A stretch of 64,000 bases of DNA from [Streptosporangium] indianense (GTDB taxonomy: Bacteria; Actinomycetota; Actinomycetes; Streptomycetales; Streptomycetaceae): positions 41,496 to 105,495 of the forward strand of contig NZ_JAKEIO010000006.1 of the NCBI RefSeq assembly GCF_021474405.1. Reading direction: 5' to 3'. The translations under genes were made by a program, and so were the position numbers. This document shows positions 38,625 to 48,097 of the stretch, one piece after another. Below the pieces are notes generated by a model. The model was given only the letters and a program-made list of their open reading frames with translations. It searched no databases and was not told the origin of the DNA. The stretch's first letter is position 1. Each line of letters begins with the position of its first letter.

Positions 38625-39356
38625 GTGATAGGACAGCGCGAAAGCGCGAGCGGCGCGCACTTCGGCTTCACCGACCGGTGGGGCGGGGTGAGCGCCGCTC
38701 CGTATGAGGAGCTCAACCTCGGCGGAGCGGTCGGCGACGATCCCGAGGCCGTGCGCACCAACCGGGACCTGGCCGCCAAGTCCCTCGGTCTCGAAACGGA
38801 CCGGGTCGTCTGGATGAACCAGGTGCACGGGGCGGACGTGGCGGTGGTGGACGGGCCGTGGGGATCGTCGGCCCCGGTCCCGTCGGTCGACGCCATCGTC
38901 ACCACGCGCCGGGGGCTCGCCCTCGCCGTGCTCACCGCCGACTGCGTACCGGTGCTGCTCGCCGACCCCGTCGCCGGCATCGCCGCCGCGGCCCACGCGG
39001 GCCGGCCCGGCATGATCGCCGGGGTCGTCCCGGCCGCGGTGCGCGCGATGGCGGAACTGGGCGCCGAGCCCTCCCGGATCGTCGCCCGCACCGGGCCCAC
39101 TGTCTGCGGCCGGTGCTACGAAGTGCCCGAGGCGATGCGCGCCGAGGTGTCCGCCGTCGAGCCGGCGGCGTACGCCGAGACGAGCTGGGGCACACCGGCG
39201 GTCGACGTGAGCGCCGGAGTGCACGCCCAGCTGGAACGGCTCGGGGTGCGCGACCGGCAGCAGTCGCCGGTGTGCACGCTGGAGTCGCGCGATCACTTCT
39301 CGTACCGCCGCGACCGCACCACCGGTCGGCTCGCGGGTTATGTGTGGCTGGACTGA
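38625..39356 (+). CDS. YlmD/YfiH-type laccase-domain protein (purine nucleoside enzyme)
   Basis: This family was once called multicopper polyphenol oxidase but is now known as purine nucleoside phosphorylases/deaminases related to LACC1. The 243-residue protein has MNQVHGADVAVVDG, LTADCVPVLLAD, AAAHAGRPGM and TGPTVCGRCYEVP, carrying the His/Cys ligands of the active site; a usual HAGWRG is HAGRPG here. It starts at a GTG 11 bases after ftsZ without a clear ribosome site, so coupling is likely. Confidence 0.9.
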   Translation: MIGQRESASGAHFGFTDRWGGVSAAPYEELNLGGAVGDDPEAVRTNRDLAAKSLGLETDRVVWMNQVHGADVAVVDGPWGSSAPVPSVDAIVTTRRGLALAVLTADCVPVLLADPVAGIAAAAHAGRPGMIAGVVPAAVRAMAELGAEPSRIVARTGPTVCGRCYEVPEAMRAEVSAVEPAAYAETSWGTPAVDVSAGVHAQLERLGVRDRQQSPVCTLESRDHFSYRRDRTTGRLAGYVWLD

Positions 39357-39362
39357 CAGGAC

Positions 39363-40082
39363 ATGACGGACCGTAAGGACGAACTCGCCGCGAACCTGGC
39401 GAAAGTGGAACGGCGTATCGCCGATGCGTGCGCGGCCGCGGGGCGGGCACGCGACGAGGTGACCCTGATCGTGGTCACCAAGACCTACCCCGCGAGCGAC
39501 GTGCGGATCCTCGCGGAACTCGGCGTCCGGCACGTCGCCGAGAACCGCGACCAGGACGCGGCCCCCAAGGCCGAGGCCTGCTCGGATTTGCCCCTCACCT
39601 GGCACTTCGTGGGTCAACTCCAGACCAACAAGGTGCGGTCGGTGGTCGGTTACGCGGATTTCGTGCAGTCCGTCGATCGTTCCAAGCTCGTCACAGCTTT
39701 GTCGAAGGAGGCGGTCCGGGCCGGACGCGAACTGGGATGCCTCCTCCAGGTCGCGCTCGACGCCGGTGAGAGCGCCCGTGGTGAGCGCGGCGGCGTCGCG
39801 CCCGACGGAATCGCGGAGCTGGCCGACCTCGTGGCCGGGGCGCCGGGACTGCGGCTCGACGGACTGATGACCGTCGCGCCGCTCACCGGCGAGTACGCGG
39901 GACGCGAATTGGCCGCCTTCGAGCGGGTGATGGTTTTGTCGACCGACCTGCGCCGGACTCACGGGGCTGCCACCATGGTCTCGGCAGGGATGAGTACGGA
40001 CCTCGAACAGGCCGTGACGGCCGGAGCGACACATGTGCGCGTCGGCAGCGCGGTACTCGGAGTCCGCCCCAGGCTCGGGTAA
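39363..40082 (+). CDS. YggS/YlmE-family pyridoxal phosphate homeostasis protein
   Basis: This 239-residue PLP-binding TIM barrel has the cofactor Lys40 in LIVVTKTYP, then GVRHVAENRDQDA, LTWHFVGQLQTNK and VSAGMSTDLEQAVTAGATHVR, with the terminal VRVGSAVLGVR that binds phosphate. YggS proteins buffer free PLP. AGGAC precedes the ATG, and the gene is 7 bases after the previous one. The usual ENYVQE segment is ENRDQD here. Confidence 0.92.
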   Translation: MTDRKDELAANLAKVERRIADACAAAGRARDEVTLIVVTKTYPASDVRILAELGVRHVAENRDQDAAPKAEACSDLPLTWHFVGQLQTNKVRSVVGYADFVQSVDRSKLVTALSKEAVRAGRELGCLLQVALDAGESARGERGGVAPDGIAELADLVAGAPGLRLDGLMTVAPLTGEYAGRELAAFERVMVLSTDLRRTHGAATMVSAGMSTDLEQAVTAGATHVRVGSAVLGVRPRLG

Positions 40083-40211
40083 CGTCGCCAAGAAGTCGGA
40101 CCACAGCAGAAAATATGGTCATTGCCGCCGATAGGCGGATTCAAGGACCACGTGGATCGCGGGCACTTGGCAGTCGTCAGCCGATCCACCACAGAGCGGA
40201 GGACTCAGAGC

Positions 40212-40853
40212 ATGGCCGGCGCGATGCGCAAGATGGCGGTCTACCTCGGCCTCGTGGAGGACGATGGGTACGACGGCCGCGGATTCGACCCCGACGACGA
40301 CTTCGAACCCGAACTGGACCCGGAGCCCGAGCGGGACCACCGACGGCACGAGCCGTCCCACCAGCCGCACGTCTCACATCAGCCCCAAAGGGACGAAGAG
40401 GTACGAGTCGTACAACCCTCCGTGCCTCGCGAACCGGCCCCCCGCTCCGCTTCGCTCCCCGCGGAATCCAGCCGCCCGGCGCGCATCGCGCCCGTGGCAT
40501 CCATCACACAAGAACGCGCAAATTTGGAGAAGAACGCACCGGTGATCATGCCCAAGGTCGTGTCCGAACGAGAGCCTTACCGGATCACCACGCTTCACCC
40601 GCGGACCTACAACGAGGCCCGTACCATCGGGGAACACTTCCGTGAAGGCACCCCGGTGATCATGAATCTGACTGAGATGGACGACACAGATGCGAAGCGA
40701 CTTGTCGACTTTGCGGCCGGTTTGGTGTTTGGTCTTCACGGCAGTATCGAGCGGGTGACGCAGAAGGTGTTCCTGTTGTCGCCTGCTAACGTCGATGTCA
40801 CGGCGGAGGACAAGGCCCGCATCGCAGAGGGCGGGTTCTTCAACCAGAGCTGA
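40212..40853 (+). CDS. sepF: Cell division protein SepF
   Basis: SepF binds FtsZ's C-terminal peptide and tethers it to the membrane. The 213-residue protein has an N-terminal amphipathic helix [18 protein letters not shown], a long charged linker, and a C-terminal SepF domain with [40 protein letters not shown] and [19 protein letters not shown]. The ATG at 40212 has CGGAGGAC upstream. Confidence 0.95.
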   Translation: MAGAMRKMAVYLGLVEDDGYDGRGFDPDDDFEPELDPEPERDHRRHEPSHQPHVSHQPQRDEEVRVVQPSVPREPAPRSASLPAESSRPARIAPVASITQERANLEKNAPVIMPKVVSEREPYRITTLHPRTYNEARTIGEHFREGTPVIMNLTEMDDTDAKRLVDFAAGLVFGLHGSIERVTQKVFLLSPANVDVTAEDKARIAEGGFFNQS

Positions 40854-40912
40854 GACGCACCACCGGAACAGCAGTACCGAGCAGGGCACAGGGGAGAGGG
40901 ACGCAAGAGGTC

Positions 40913-41197
40913 ATGAGCGTGGTTTTGGATGTCGTCTACATCGCGCTGATGTGCTTCCTCATCGTGCTCATCTTCCGACTGGTCATGGACTATGTCTTCC
41001 AGTTCGCCCGCTCATGGCAACCCGGCAAGGCGATGGTGGTCGTTCTGGAGGCCACCTACACTGTCACCGATCCACCGCTCAAGCTTCTGCGGCGGGTCAT
41101 TCCGCCGCTGCGTCTCGGGGGCGTGGCGCTAGACCTGTCCTTCTTCGTACTGATGATCATCGTCTACATCCTGATCTCGATCGTGAGCCGGCTGTGA
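40913..41197 (+). CDS. YggT/YlmG family membrane protein
   Basis: This 94-residue protein has two transmembrane helices (about 4-27 and 70-92) around the motif VTDPPLKLLRRVIPP, diagnostic of YggT. The family lies between sepF and divIVA in Gram-positives and has roles in membrane-associated division or nucleoid processes. The ATG follows GCAAGAGG. Confidence 0.93.
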   Translation: MSVVLDVVYIALMCFLIVLIFRLVMDYVFQFARSWQPGKAMVVVLEATYTVTDPPLKLLRRVIPPLRLGGVALDLSFFVLMIIVYILISIVSRL

Positions 41198-41253
41198 TGA
41201 GCGATGTGACCTACCGTCTTGCCGAATGCCGACGACTACGTTGAGGTGAAGAG

Positions 41254-42375
41254 ATGCCGTTGACCCCCGAGGACGTGCGGAACAAGCAGTTCACGACCGT
41301 CCGCCTCCGAGAAGGCTATGACGAGGACGAGGTCGATGCCTTCCTCGACGAGGTCGAAGCCGAACTGACCCGCCTGCTCCGGGAGAACGAGGACCTGCGC
41401 GCCAAACTGGCCGCGGCCACGCGCGCTGCTGCGCAGAACCAGCAGAACATGCGCAAGCCTCCGGAGCCGCAGCAGGATCAGCAGCAACAGCAGCAGGGCA
41501 TGCGCGGTCCCGGCGGTCCTGTCCCCGCCGGCATATCGGGCCCGCCGCAGCAGCAGATGGGTGGCCCCATGGGTGGTCCGCCCCAGCTGCCGAGCGGTGC
41601 CCCGCAGCTGCCCGCCGGTCCCGGCGGTCAGGGTGGACCCCAGGGTCCCGGCCCGATGGGCCAGGGTCCGGGTCCGATGGGCCAGCCCCCGATGCAGCAG
41701 CAGATGGGCGGCCCCATGGGCGGCCCCGGCCCGATGGGCGGTCCGATGGGCGGCCCCGGTCAGGGAGGCCCCGGTGGCGACAGCGCCGCCCGTGTCCTCT
41801 CGCTGGCCCAGCAGACCGCCGACCAGGCGATCGCGGAGGCCCGTTCCGAGGCCAACAAGATCGTCGGCGAGGCGCGTTCGCGTGCCGAGGGTCTGGAGCG
41901 TGACGCCCGTGCCAAGGCCGACGCCCTGGAGCGGGACGCGCAGGAGAAGCACCGCGTCGCGATGGGCTCCCTGGAGTCCGCCCGCGCCACGCTGGAGCGC
42001 AAGGTCGAGGACCTGCGCGGCTTCGAGCGCGAGTACCGCACGCGCCTGAAGTCGTACCTGGAGTCGCAGCTGCGCCAGCTGGAGACCCAGGCCGACGACT
42101 CGCTGGCCCCGCCGCGCACCCCGGCGACCGCGTCCCTCCCGCCGTCCCCGGCGCCTTCCATGGCCCCGGCCGGCGCGAGCGCCCCGTCCTACGGCGGTGG
42201 CAACCAGACGATGGGCGGCGCCCCGTCGCCGTCCGGTCCGTCCTACGGCGGTCAGCAGCAGATGTCGCCGGCGATGACCCAGCCGATGGCTCCGGTGCGG
42301 CCGCAGGGCCCGTCCCCGATGGGTCAGGCGCCCTCGCCGATGCGGGGCTTCCTGATCGACGAGGATGACAACTGA
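41254..42375 (+). CDS. divIVA: Polar growth protein DivIVA (Wag31)
   Basis: DivIVA marks hyphal tips and directs polar wall growth and branching. The 373-residue protein has the membrane-binding N-terminal domain [20 protein letters not shown] and [20 protein letters not shown], a Gln/Pro/Met/Gly-rich linker (about 65-175) with repeated MGGP units, a long coiled coil ([20 protein letters not shown] onward to about residue 285) and a disordered tail ending [19 protein letters not shown] precedes the ATG. Two terminators follow. Confidence 0.96.
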   Translation: MPLTPEDVRNKQFTTVRLREGYDEDEVDAFLDEVEAELTRLLRENEDLRAKLAAATRAAAQNQQNMRKPPEPQQDQQQQQQGMRGPGGPVPAGISGPPQQQMGGPMGGPPQLPSGAPQLPAGPGGQGGPQGPGPMGQGPGPMGQPPMQQQMGGPMGGPGPMGGPMGGPGQGGPGGDSAARVLSLAQQTADQAIAEARSEANKIVGEARSRAEGLERDARAKADALERDAQEKHRVAMGSLESARATLERKVEDLRGFEREYRTRLKSYLESQLRQLETQADDSLAPPRTPATASLPPSPAPSMAPAGASAPSYGGGNQTMGGAPSPSGPSYGGQQQMSPAMTQPMAPVRPQGPSPMGQAPSPMRGFLIDEDDN

Positions 42376-42419
42376 CGGCCTGATGGCCAGTAGTACGGCA
42401 TAGACGTCGGCAGCGTTCA

Positions 42420-42455
42420 GGGCGAGGCCCCGGGTGGGAACCCGGGGCCTCGCCC
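42420..42455. terminator. Terminator hairpin after divIVA
   Basis: GGGCGAGGCCCCGGGT (42420-42435) pairs perfectly with 42440-42455 around GGGA, followed by TTTCG. This 16-bp stem should end the dcw transcript. Confidence 0.93.
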
Positions 42456-42500
42456 TTTCGCGCTGTGTGCCGTGCCACGTGTGTTCGTGCGTACGCAACG

Positions 42501-42547
42501 CCGAAGGCCCGGTCCCGCCAAGATCTTTGGCGGGACCGGGCCTTCGG
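42501..42547. terminator. Very long terminator hairpin at the ileS 3' end
   Basis: A perfect 21-bp stem (42501-42521 with 42527-42547), beginning CCGAAGGCCCGGTCCCGCCA, closes a GATCT loop. It lies 16 bases after the ileS stop and about 45 bases beyond the divIVA terminator, so the convergent transcripts are separated twice. Confidence 0.93.
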
Positions 42548-42563
42548 ACTGTCCGGCCCTCGG

Positions 42564-45500
42564 TTACACCTTGCGCAGGCGGAACGTCAGGGACAGGCCC
42601 TCGTCGGTGAAGGGCTCGCCGTAGGTGTCGTCCGCCTCGCCCTGGGCGAAGTCGCTGCCGAGCACCTCGTCGGCGATCAGGCCGGCGTGGTCGCTCAGGG
42701 CCTCGACCGTCGCCCGGTCCGTGGCCGTCCAGCGCAGCGCGATGCGGTCGGCGACGTCGAGACCGCTGTTCTTGCGGGCCTCCTGGATCAGGCGGATCGC
42801 GTCACGGGCCAGGCCCGCCCGGCGCAGCTCCTCGGTGATCTCCAGGTCCAGGGCGACCGTGGCGCCCGCGTCGGAGGCCACCGACCAGCCCTCGCGGGGG
42901 GTCTCCGTGATGATGACCTCGTCGGGGGCCAGCGTGACGGTCTCGCCGTCGACCTCCACCGACGCCGTGCCCTCGCGCAGGGCCAGGGACAGGGCGGCCG
43001 CGTCCGCGTTCGCCACGGCCTTGGCCACGTCCTGCACCCGCTTGCCGAACCGCTTGCCCAGCGCGCGGAAGTTGGCCTTCGCCGTGGTGTCGACCAGGCT
43101 GCCGCCGACCTCGCTCAGCGTCGCCAGGGACTCGACGTTCAGCTCCTCCGTGATCTGCGTGCGCAGTTCGGAGTCCAGGGCGTCGAAACCGGTCGCCGCG
43201 ATCAGCGCGCGGGACAGCGGCTGACGCGTCTTGACGCCCGACTCCGCGCGCGTGGCACGGCCCAGCTCCACCAGGCGGCGCACCAGCACCATCTGCTTCG
43301 ACAGCTCCGGGTCGATGGCACCGAGGTCCGCCTTCGGCCAGGACGACAGGTGGACCGACTCGGGGGCGCCCGGGGTGACGGGGACGATCAGGTCCTGCCA
43401 GACCCGCTCGGTGATGAACGGGGTCAGCGGGGCCATCAGCTGCGTGACCGTCTCGACGACCTCGTGCAGGGTGCGCAGGGCCGCCTTGTCGCCCTGCCAG
43501 AAGCGGCGGCGGGAGCGGCGCACGTACCAGTTGGACAGGTCGTCGACGAACGCGGAGAGCAGCTTGCCGGCGCGCTGGGTGTCGTAGGCGTCCAGCGCCT
43601 GGGTGACCTGGTCGGTGAGCGCGTGCAGCTCGGACAGCAGCCAGCGGTCCAGGACCGGGCGGTCGGCCGGGGCCGGGTCGGCCCCGGACGGCGCCCAGTT
43701 CGACGTACGGGCGTAGAGCGCCTGGAAGGCGACCGTGTTCCAGTACGTCAGGAGCGTCTTGCGGACGACCTCCTGGATCGTGCCGTGGCCCACGCGGCGG
43801 GCCGCCCACGGGGAGCCGCCGGCCGCCATGAACCAGCGGACCGCGTCGGCGCCGTGCCGGTCCATGAGCGGGATCGGCTCCAGGGTGTTGCCCAGGTGCT
43901 TGGACATCTTGCGGCCGTCCTCGGCGAGGATGTGCCCCAGACAGACCACGTTCTCGTACGAGGACTTGTCGAAGACCAGGGTGCCGACGGCCATCAGCGT
44001 GTAGAACCAGCCGCGGGTCTGGTCGATGGCCTCGCAGATGAACTGCGCCGGGTAGCGGGCCTCGAACAGCTCCTTGTTCTTGTACGGGTAGCCCCACTGC
44101 GCGAACGGCATCGAGCCCGAGTCGTACCAGGCGTCGATCACCTCGGGCACGCGCGTGGCGGTCTTCCCGCAACCGCCCTGCGGGCAGGCGAAGGTGACCT
44201 CGTCGATGAACGGGCGGTGCGGGTCCAGGCCGGACTGGTCGGTGCCGGTCAGCTCGGTCAGCTCCGCGAGGGAGCCGACGCAGGTGAGGTGGTCGTCCTC
44301 GCAGCGCCAGATGGGCAGCGGGGTGCCCCAGTAGCGGTTGCGGGACAGCGCCCAGTCGATGTTGTTGTTCAGCCAGTCGCCGTACCGGCCGTGCTTGACC
44401 GTCTCCGGGAACCAGTTGGTGCCCTCGTTCTCCGCGAGGAGGCGGTCCTTGAGCGCCGTGGTGCGGATGTACCAGGAGGGCTGCGCGTAGTAGAGCAGCG
44501 CGGTGTGGCAGCGCCAGCAGTGCGGGTAGCTGTGCTCGTACGGGATGTGCTTGAAGAGCAGGCCGCGGCTGTCGAGGTCCTCGGTGAGCTTCTCGTCGGC
44601 CTTCTTGAAGAAGACGCCGCCCACGAGCGGGACGTCCTCCTCGAAGGTGCCGTCCGGGCGGACCGGGTTCACGACGGGCAGGCCGTAGGAGCGGCAGACC
44701 TTGAGGTCGTCCTCACCGAAGGCGGGGGACTGGTGGACCAGACCGGTGCCGTCCTCGGTGGTGACGTACTCGGCGTTGACGACGAAGTGGGCCTCGGCCG
44801 GGAATTCCACCAGCTCGAACGGGCGCTGGTACGTCCAGCGCTCCATCTCGGCGCCCGTGAAGGTCTGCCCGGTGGCCTCCCAGCCCTCGCCGAGGGCCTT
44901 GGCGAGGAGCGGCTCGGCGACGACGAGCTTCTCCTCGCCGTCGGTCGCGACGACGTAGGTGACCTCGGGGTGGGCGGCGACGGCGGTGTTGGACACCAGG
45001 GTCCACGGGGTCGTCGTCCACACCAGGAGCGCGGCCTCGCCGGCGAGCGGGCCGGAGGTGAGCGGGAAGCGGACGAAGACCGAGGGGTCGACGACCGTCT
45101 CGTAGCCCTGCGCCAGCTCGTGGTCGGACAGGCCCGTGCCGCAGCGGGGGCACCAGGGTGCGACGCGGTGGTCCTGGACCAGCAGGCCCTTGCCGAAGAT
45201 CTCCTTCAGCGACCACCAGACCGACTCGATGTACTCGGGGTCCATCGTGCGGTACGGGTCCTGGAGGTCGGTCCAGTAGCCCATGCGGGTCGTGAGCGCC
45301 TCGAAGGCGTCCGTGTGCCGGGTCACCGACTCGCGGCACTTCTCGTTGAACTCCGCGATGCCGTACGCCTCGATGTCCTGCTTGCCGGAGAAGCCGAGCT
45401 CCTTCTCGACGGCGAGCTCGACCGGGAGGCCGTGGCAGTCCCAGCCGGCCTTGCGGGCGACGTGGTAGCCGCGCATGGTGCGGAAACGGGGGAAGACGTC

Positions 45501-45707
45501 CTTGAAGACGCGCGCCTCGATGTGGTGGGCGCCGGGCATGCCGTTGGCGGTGGGCGGGCCCTCGTAGAACACCCACTCGGGGCGGCCCTCGGACTGCTCC
45601 AGGCTCTTGGCGAAGATCTTCTGCTCGCGCCAGAAGTCGAGCACGGCGTGCTCGAGGGCGGGCAGGTCGACCTGGGCGGGTACCTGGCGGTACGTCGGCG
45701 ATGTCAT
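42564..45707 (-). CDS. ileS: Isoleucyl-tRNA synthetase
   Basis: IleS charges tRNA-Ile. The 1047-residue class I synthetase has the HIGH-site region GPPTANGMPGAHHIEA (the tetrapeptide reads GAHH at 59-62), the editing-domain motif LVWTTTPWTLVSNTAVA, a zinc-type pair CPRCG, and KMSKH (600-604), where the consensus is KMSKS. The length fits the eukaryote-like long class of bacterial IleS. The ATG at 45707 is preceded by GGAGGAAG, which is part of the T-box leader. It is monocistronic. Confidence 0.95.
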   Translation of the reverse strand: MTSPTYRQVPAQVDLPALEHAVLDFWREQKIFAKSLEQSEGRPEWVFYEGPPTANGMPGAHHIEARVFKDVFPRFRTMRGYHVARKAGWDCHGLPVELAVEKELGFSGKQDIEAYGIAEFNEKCRESVTRHTDAFEALTTRMGYWTDLQDPYRTMDPEYIESVWWSLKEIFGKGLLVQDHRVAPWCPRCGTGLSDHELAQGYETVVDPSVFVRFPLTSGPLAGEAALLVWTTTPWTLVSNTAVAAHPEVTYVVATDGEEKLVVAEPLLAKALGEGWEATGQTFTGAEMERWTYQRPFELVEFPAEAHFVVNAEYVTTEDGTGLVHQSPAFGEDDLKVCRSYGLPVVNPVRPDGTFEEDVPLVGGVFFKKADEKLTEDLDSRGLLFKHIPYEHSYPHCWRCHTALLYYAQPSWYIRTTALKDRLLAENEGTNWFPETVKHGRYGDWLNNNIDWALSRNRYWGTPLPIWRCEDDHLTCVGSLAELTELTGTDQSGLDPHRPFIDEVTFACPQGGCGKTATRVPEVIDAWYDSGSMPFAQWGYPYKNKELFEARYPAQFICEAIDQTRGWFYTLMAVGTLVFDKSSYENVVCLGHILAEDGRKMSKHLGNTLEPIPLMDRHGADAVRWFMAAGGSPWAARRVGHGTIQEVVRKTLLTYWNTVAFQALYARTSNWAPSGADPAPADRPVLDRWLLSELHALTDQVTQALDAYDTQRAGKLLSAFVDDLSNWYVRRSRRRFWQGDKAALRTLHEVVETVTQLMAPLTPFITERVWQDLIVPVTPGAPESVHLSSWPKADLGAIDPELSKQMVLVRRLVELGRATRAESGVKTRQPLSRALIAATGFDALDSELRTQITEELNVESLATLSEVGGSLVDTTAKANFRALGKRFGKRVQDVAKAVANADAAALSLALREGTASVEVDGETVTLAPDEVIITETPREGWSVASDAGATVALDLEITEELRRAGLARDAIRLIQEARKNSGLDVADRIALRWTATDRATVEALSDHAGLIADEVLGSDFAQGEADDTYGEPFTDEGLSLTFRLRKV

Positions 45708-46020
45708 CAGCGGGCTTCCTCCGGCGGACTTGCTGCCTTCCGTCCGGAGGGACGAGAGCTACGTCTGCCTGCGCCGCCTTCGGCGCGCTCCCGCGGTACC
45801 ACCCTCCTTGGCCCTCCGGCACGGGGTGTGCGCCGGCGAGCCCCCTCATTGGGGTCGCGATGCCGGGTCTACCGGCCGTCGCTCACTGGCTCCGGCTTTC
45901 TTCCGGCGGCTCCGGGGTGATCTTCACGTCGCGCTCGCCCCCGGGCTTCCACCGTCCCCGGGTCGCTCTGGGCTGCGTACGCCGCTACTCGTCCCCATCC
46001 ACGCTTTTCGCTCCGCCCAG
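45708..46020 (-). promoter_or_regulatory. T-box leader of ileS (isoleucine type)
   Basis: Read leftward, the ileS leader holds the T-box sequence AGGGTGGTACCGCGG (around 45805-45791), whose central bases pair with the uncharged tRNA 3' end. Upstream, GTGAAGATCACC contains an ATC triplet (45921-45919) suitable as the isoleucine specifier. Downstream, CCTCCGG (45750-45744) is complementary to CCGGAGG (45724-45718), which holds the ileS ribosome site. This suggests that uncharged tRNA-Ile frees the ribosome site, i.e. translational control, as known for actinobacterial ileS. The leader's left and right limits are approximate. Confidence 0.92.
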
Positions 46021-46094
46021 TGTACGGCGCCGCGCGGGCGGCGGCCGACCGGATTTCGCGGCCGTCGGGGGTGGGGGCCGCTTGGGGGTGATAT

Positions 46095-46108
46095 GGGTTT
46101 CATAACCC
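46095..46108. promoter_or_regulatory. Inverted repeat between divergent ileS leader and TraR-like gene
   Basis: GGGTT (46095-46099) and AACCC (46104-46108) flank TCAT. The repeat is in the 298-base spacer between the T-box leader and the TraR/DksA-like gene; the spacer is AT-richer than average here and has TATAGG at 46131-46136 as a possible rightward -10. It may be an operator. Confidence 0.35.
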
Positions 46109-46318
46109 GAATAGCACGGTATAGGTGTTCGGATCCTGGGACGTCCGGCTCGGCGGATTACCGGGCGGGGAGCTGGGCACAACGGATGCAGGTTCGCCGC
46201 GCGGCGTGCGCGAGGCGGGCGAATCAGGCGGTGTGCCCCGTTGCCGCGGGACTCGAGTCGATTTATCGTCCCAGCACGATGCGCGAGCAAGATCACAATA
46301 TGTGAAGGGGCCGCGGCC

Positions 46319-47305
46319 ATGGTGGCGAAGAAGACCGCCGTACAGCAGCCGGCGTCCGGCAGGTCCGCGAAGGCCTCCGGCGGCGCTGCGAAGGACGTGG
46401 GCGGGAAGAAGTCCGCGCAGGCTTCGGCTGGGCATGCGGCCGAGGCGGCACCGGCCGGAACCGCGGCGGCCGGGAAGGCCACGGCGACGGCATCGGCGGA
46501 GCGGGAGCCTACCGGGCGGGCGGCGGGGAAGAAGACGGCGGCGAAGAAGACCGCGGCAGCCACGGAGACCGCGGCGAAGAAAACCGCGGCGGGGAAGAAG
46601 ACGGTGGCGGGGAAGAAGACGGCGGCAGCGACGAAGACGGCCGGGAAGAAGGCCGCTGCGAAGAGGGCCCCGGCCGGGAAGGGCGCCGGAGGCAGGAGCA
46701 CCACCACGAAGAGCGCGGCCGGGAAGGGCGCTGCCCGGACCGGCGCGGGCACACAGGACACGGCCGCGACCAGCACGGCCAAGAAGGCGGGTGCGGCCGA
46801 GGCCGCGCAGCAGACGGGAGCGACGACGGTGGGTGCGAAGAAGACTCCTGGCCCGGCCACGGCGGCGAAGACCGCCGTTCCGAAGGCACGGGTCGCCGCG
46901 GCGGAGCCCGGCGAGCTCGCGGTACGTCCCGGTGAGGACCCCTGGACGGCGGAGGAGGTCGAGGAGGCCCGGTCCGAGCTGACCTCCGAGGAGACCCGGC
47001 TGCGTGAGGAGATCACGTCGTCGGAGCGGTCCCTCGCGGGCCTGATGCGGGACTCCGGGGACGGCGCGGGCGACGACCAGGCGGACACCGGCACCAAGAA
47101 CATCACCCGCGAGCACGAGCTGGCCCTGGCCGCCAACGCGCGCGAGATGCTCCTCCAGACCGAGCGGGCCCTGGACCGCCTGCACGCGGGCACCTACGGC
47201 CTGTGCGAGAACTGCGGCAACCCCATCGGCAAGGCCCGCATGCAGGCCTTCCCCCGGGCCACGCTCTGCGTGGAGTGCAAGCAGAAGCAGGAGCGCCGGT
47301 ACTGA
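46319..47305 (+). CDS. TraR/DksA zinc-finger protein with histone H1-like Lys/Ala tail
   Basis: This 328-residue protein has two parts. Residues 1 to about 205 are low-complexity Lys/Ala/Thr/Gly with repeated KKTA units (GKKTAAKKTAAATETAAKKT), like histone H1 or the tails of actinobacterial HU proteins. From about 205 it becomes a DksA/TraR-like domain with coiled-coil helices (WTAEEVEEARSELTSEETRL) and a four-Cys zinc finger, CENC (296, 299) and CVEC (317, 320). The tail should bind DNA nonspecifically and the DksA part could bind RNA polymerase; this is inference. The ATG follows GAAGGGG. Confidence 0.88.
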   Translation: MVAKKTAVQQPASGRSAKASGGAAKDVGGKKSAQASAGHAAEAAPAGTAAAGKATATASAEREPTGRAAGKKTAAKKTAAATETAAKKTAAGKKTVAGKKTAAATKTAGKKAAAKRAPAGKGAGGRSTTTKSAAGKGAARTGAGTQDTAATSTAKKAGAAEAAQQTGATTVGAKKTPGPATAAKTAVPKARVAAAEPGELAVRPGEDPWTAEEVEEARSELTSEETRLREEITSSERSLAGLMRDSGDGAGDDQADTGTKNITREHELALAANAREMLLQTERALDRLHAGTYGLCENCGNPIGKARMQAFPRATLCVECKQKQERRY

Positions 47306-47394
47306 CCGGCCGCCGAATGCCTCCGGAACACGTGGGACGCGCAGGCCGTGCCGTACCCTCGTCCTCAGTCAGGCACCTAGGTTGAGGGACTCAC

Positions 47395-48054
47395 GTGGCA
47401 GAGGCGGAGCGCATCATCGGTACGCCGGACACACCGGACGCGGCCGGGAGCGGCAAGGAGCGGCGCGACGCCGAGGGCACCCCGGCCGGGGAGCCCGGCA
47501 CCGGCCCGGCGGCCCCGGCGGGAGCGCCCGGTGCCGGCGAGCCCGACGCCACCGCCGGGCGGCCCCGTGGCAGGCGCCGGATCGCGGTGCTGTTCGCCGT
47601 CGCCGCCTTCGCCTACGTCCTCGACCTGGTCAGCAAGCTGATCGTGGTCGAGAAGCTGGAGCACCACCCGCCCATCGAGATCATCGGGGACTGGCTGAAG
47701 TTCGAGGCGATCCGCAACGCGGGCGCGGCCTTCGGCTTCGGCGAGGCCTTCACGGTGATCTTCACCATGATCGCGGCGGCGGTGATCGTCGTGATCGCCC
47801 GCCTCGCCCGCAAGCTCTACAGCCTGCCCTGGGCGATCGCGCTCGGCCTGCTGCTCGGCGGTGCGCTCGGCAACCTCACCGACCGGATCTTCCGGGCGCC
47901 GGGCGTCTTCGAGGGCGCGGTCGTGGACTTCATCGCGCCCAAGCACTTCGCCGTCTTCAACCTGGCCGACTCGGCGATCGTGTGCGGCGGCATCCTGATC
48001 GTGCTGCTGTCCTTCCGGGGCCTCGACCCGGACGGGACCGTCCACAAGGACTGA
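47395..48054 (+). CDS. lspA: Lipoprotein signal peptidase
   Basis: LspA removes signal peptides from prolipoproteins. The 219-residue protein has a long hydrophilic N-terminus (about 60 residues, Gly/Ala/Pro-rich) before four transmembrane helices. The aspartic protease motifs GNLTDRI and FNLADSAI hold the two catalytic Asp, with DLVSK and RNAGAAFGF as further signatures. It starts at a GTG and is 44 bases upstream of the RluD-type gene. Confidence 0.94.
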   Translation: MAEAERIIGTPDTPDAAGSGKERRDAEGTPAGEPGTGPAAPAGAPGAGEPDATAGRPRGRRRIAVLFAVAAFAYVLDLVSKLIVVEKLEHHPPIEIIGDWLKFEAIRNAGAAFGFGEAFTVIFTMIAAAVIVVIARLARKLYSLPWAIALGLLLGGALGNLTDRIFRAPGVFEGAVVDFIAPKHFAVFNLADSAIVCGGILIVLLSFRGLDPDGTVHKD

Positions 48055-48097
48055 GCGCGCGTACGGCCCCGTCACAGCCGTCCGGCATACTCGACGG

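Noticed and set aside
42465..45920. Rightward frame of 1151 codons opposite ileS
   Set aside because: Shadow of ileS; it also runs through the T-box leader and terminators, which real coding sequence would not.
46319..46900. Lys/Ala repeat tract as a possible separate repeat element
   Set aside because: The repeats are in frame with the zinc-finger domain and use normal high-GC codons, so they are a protein tail and not an inserted element.
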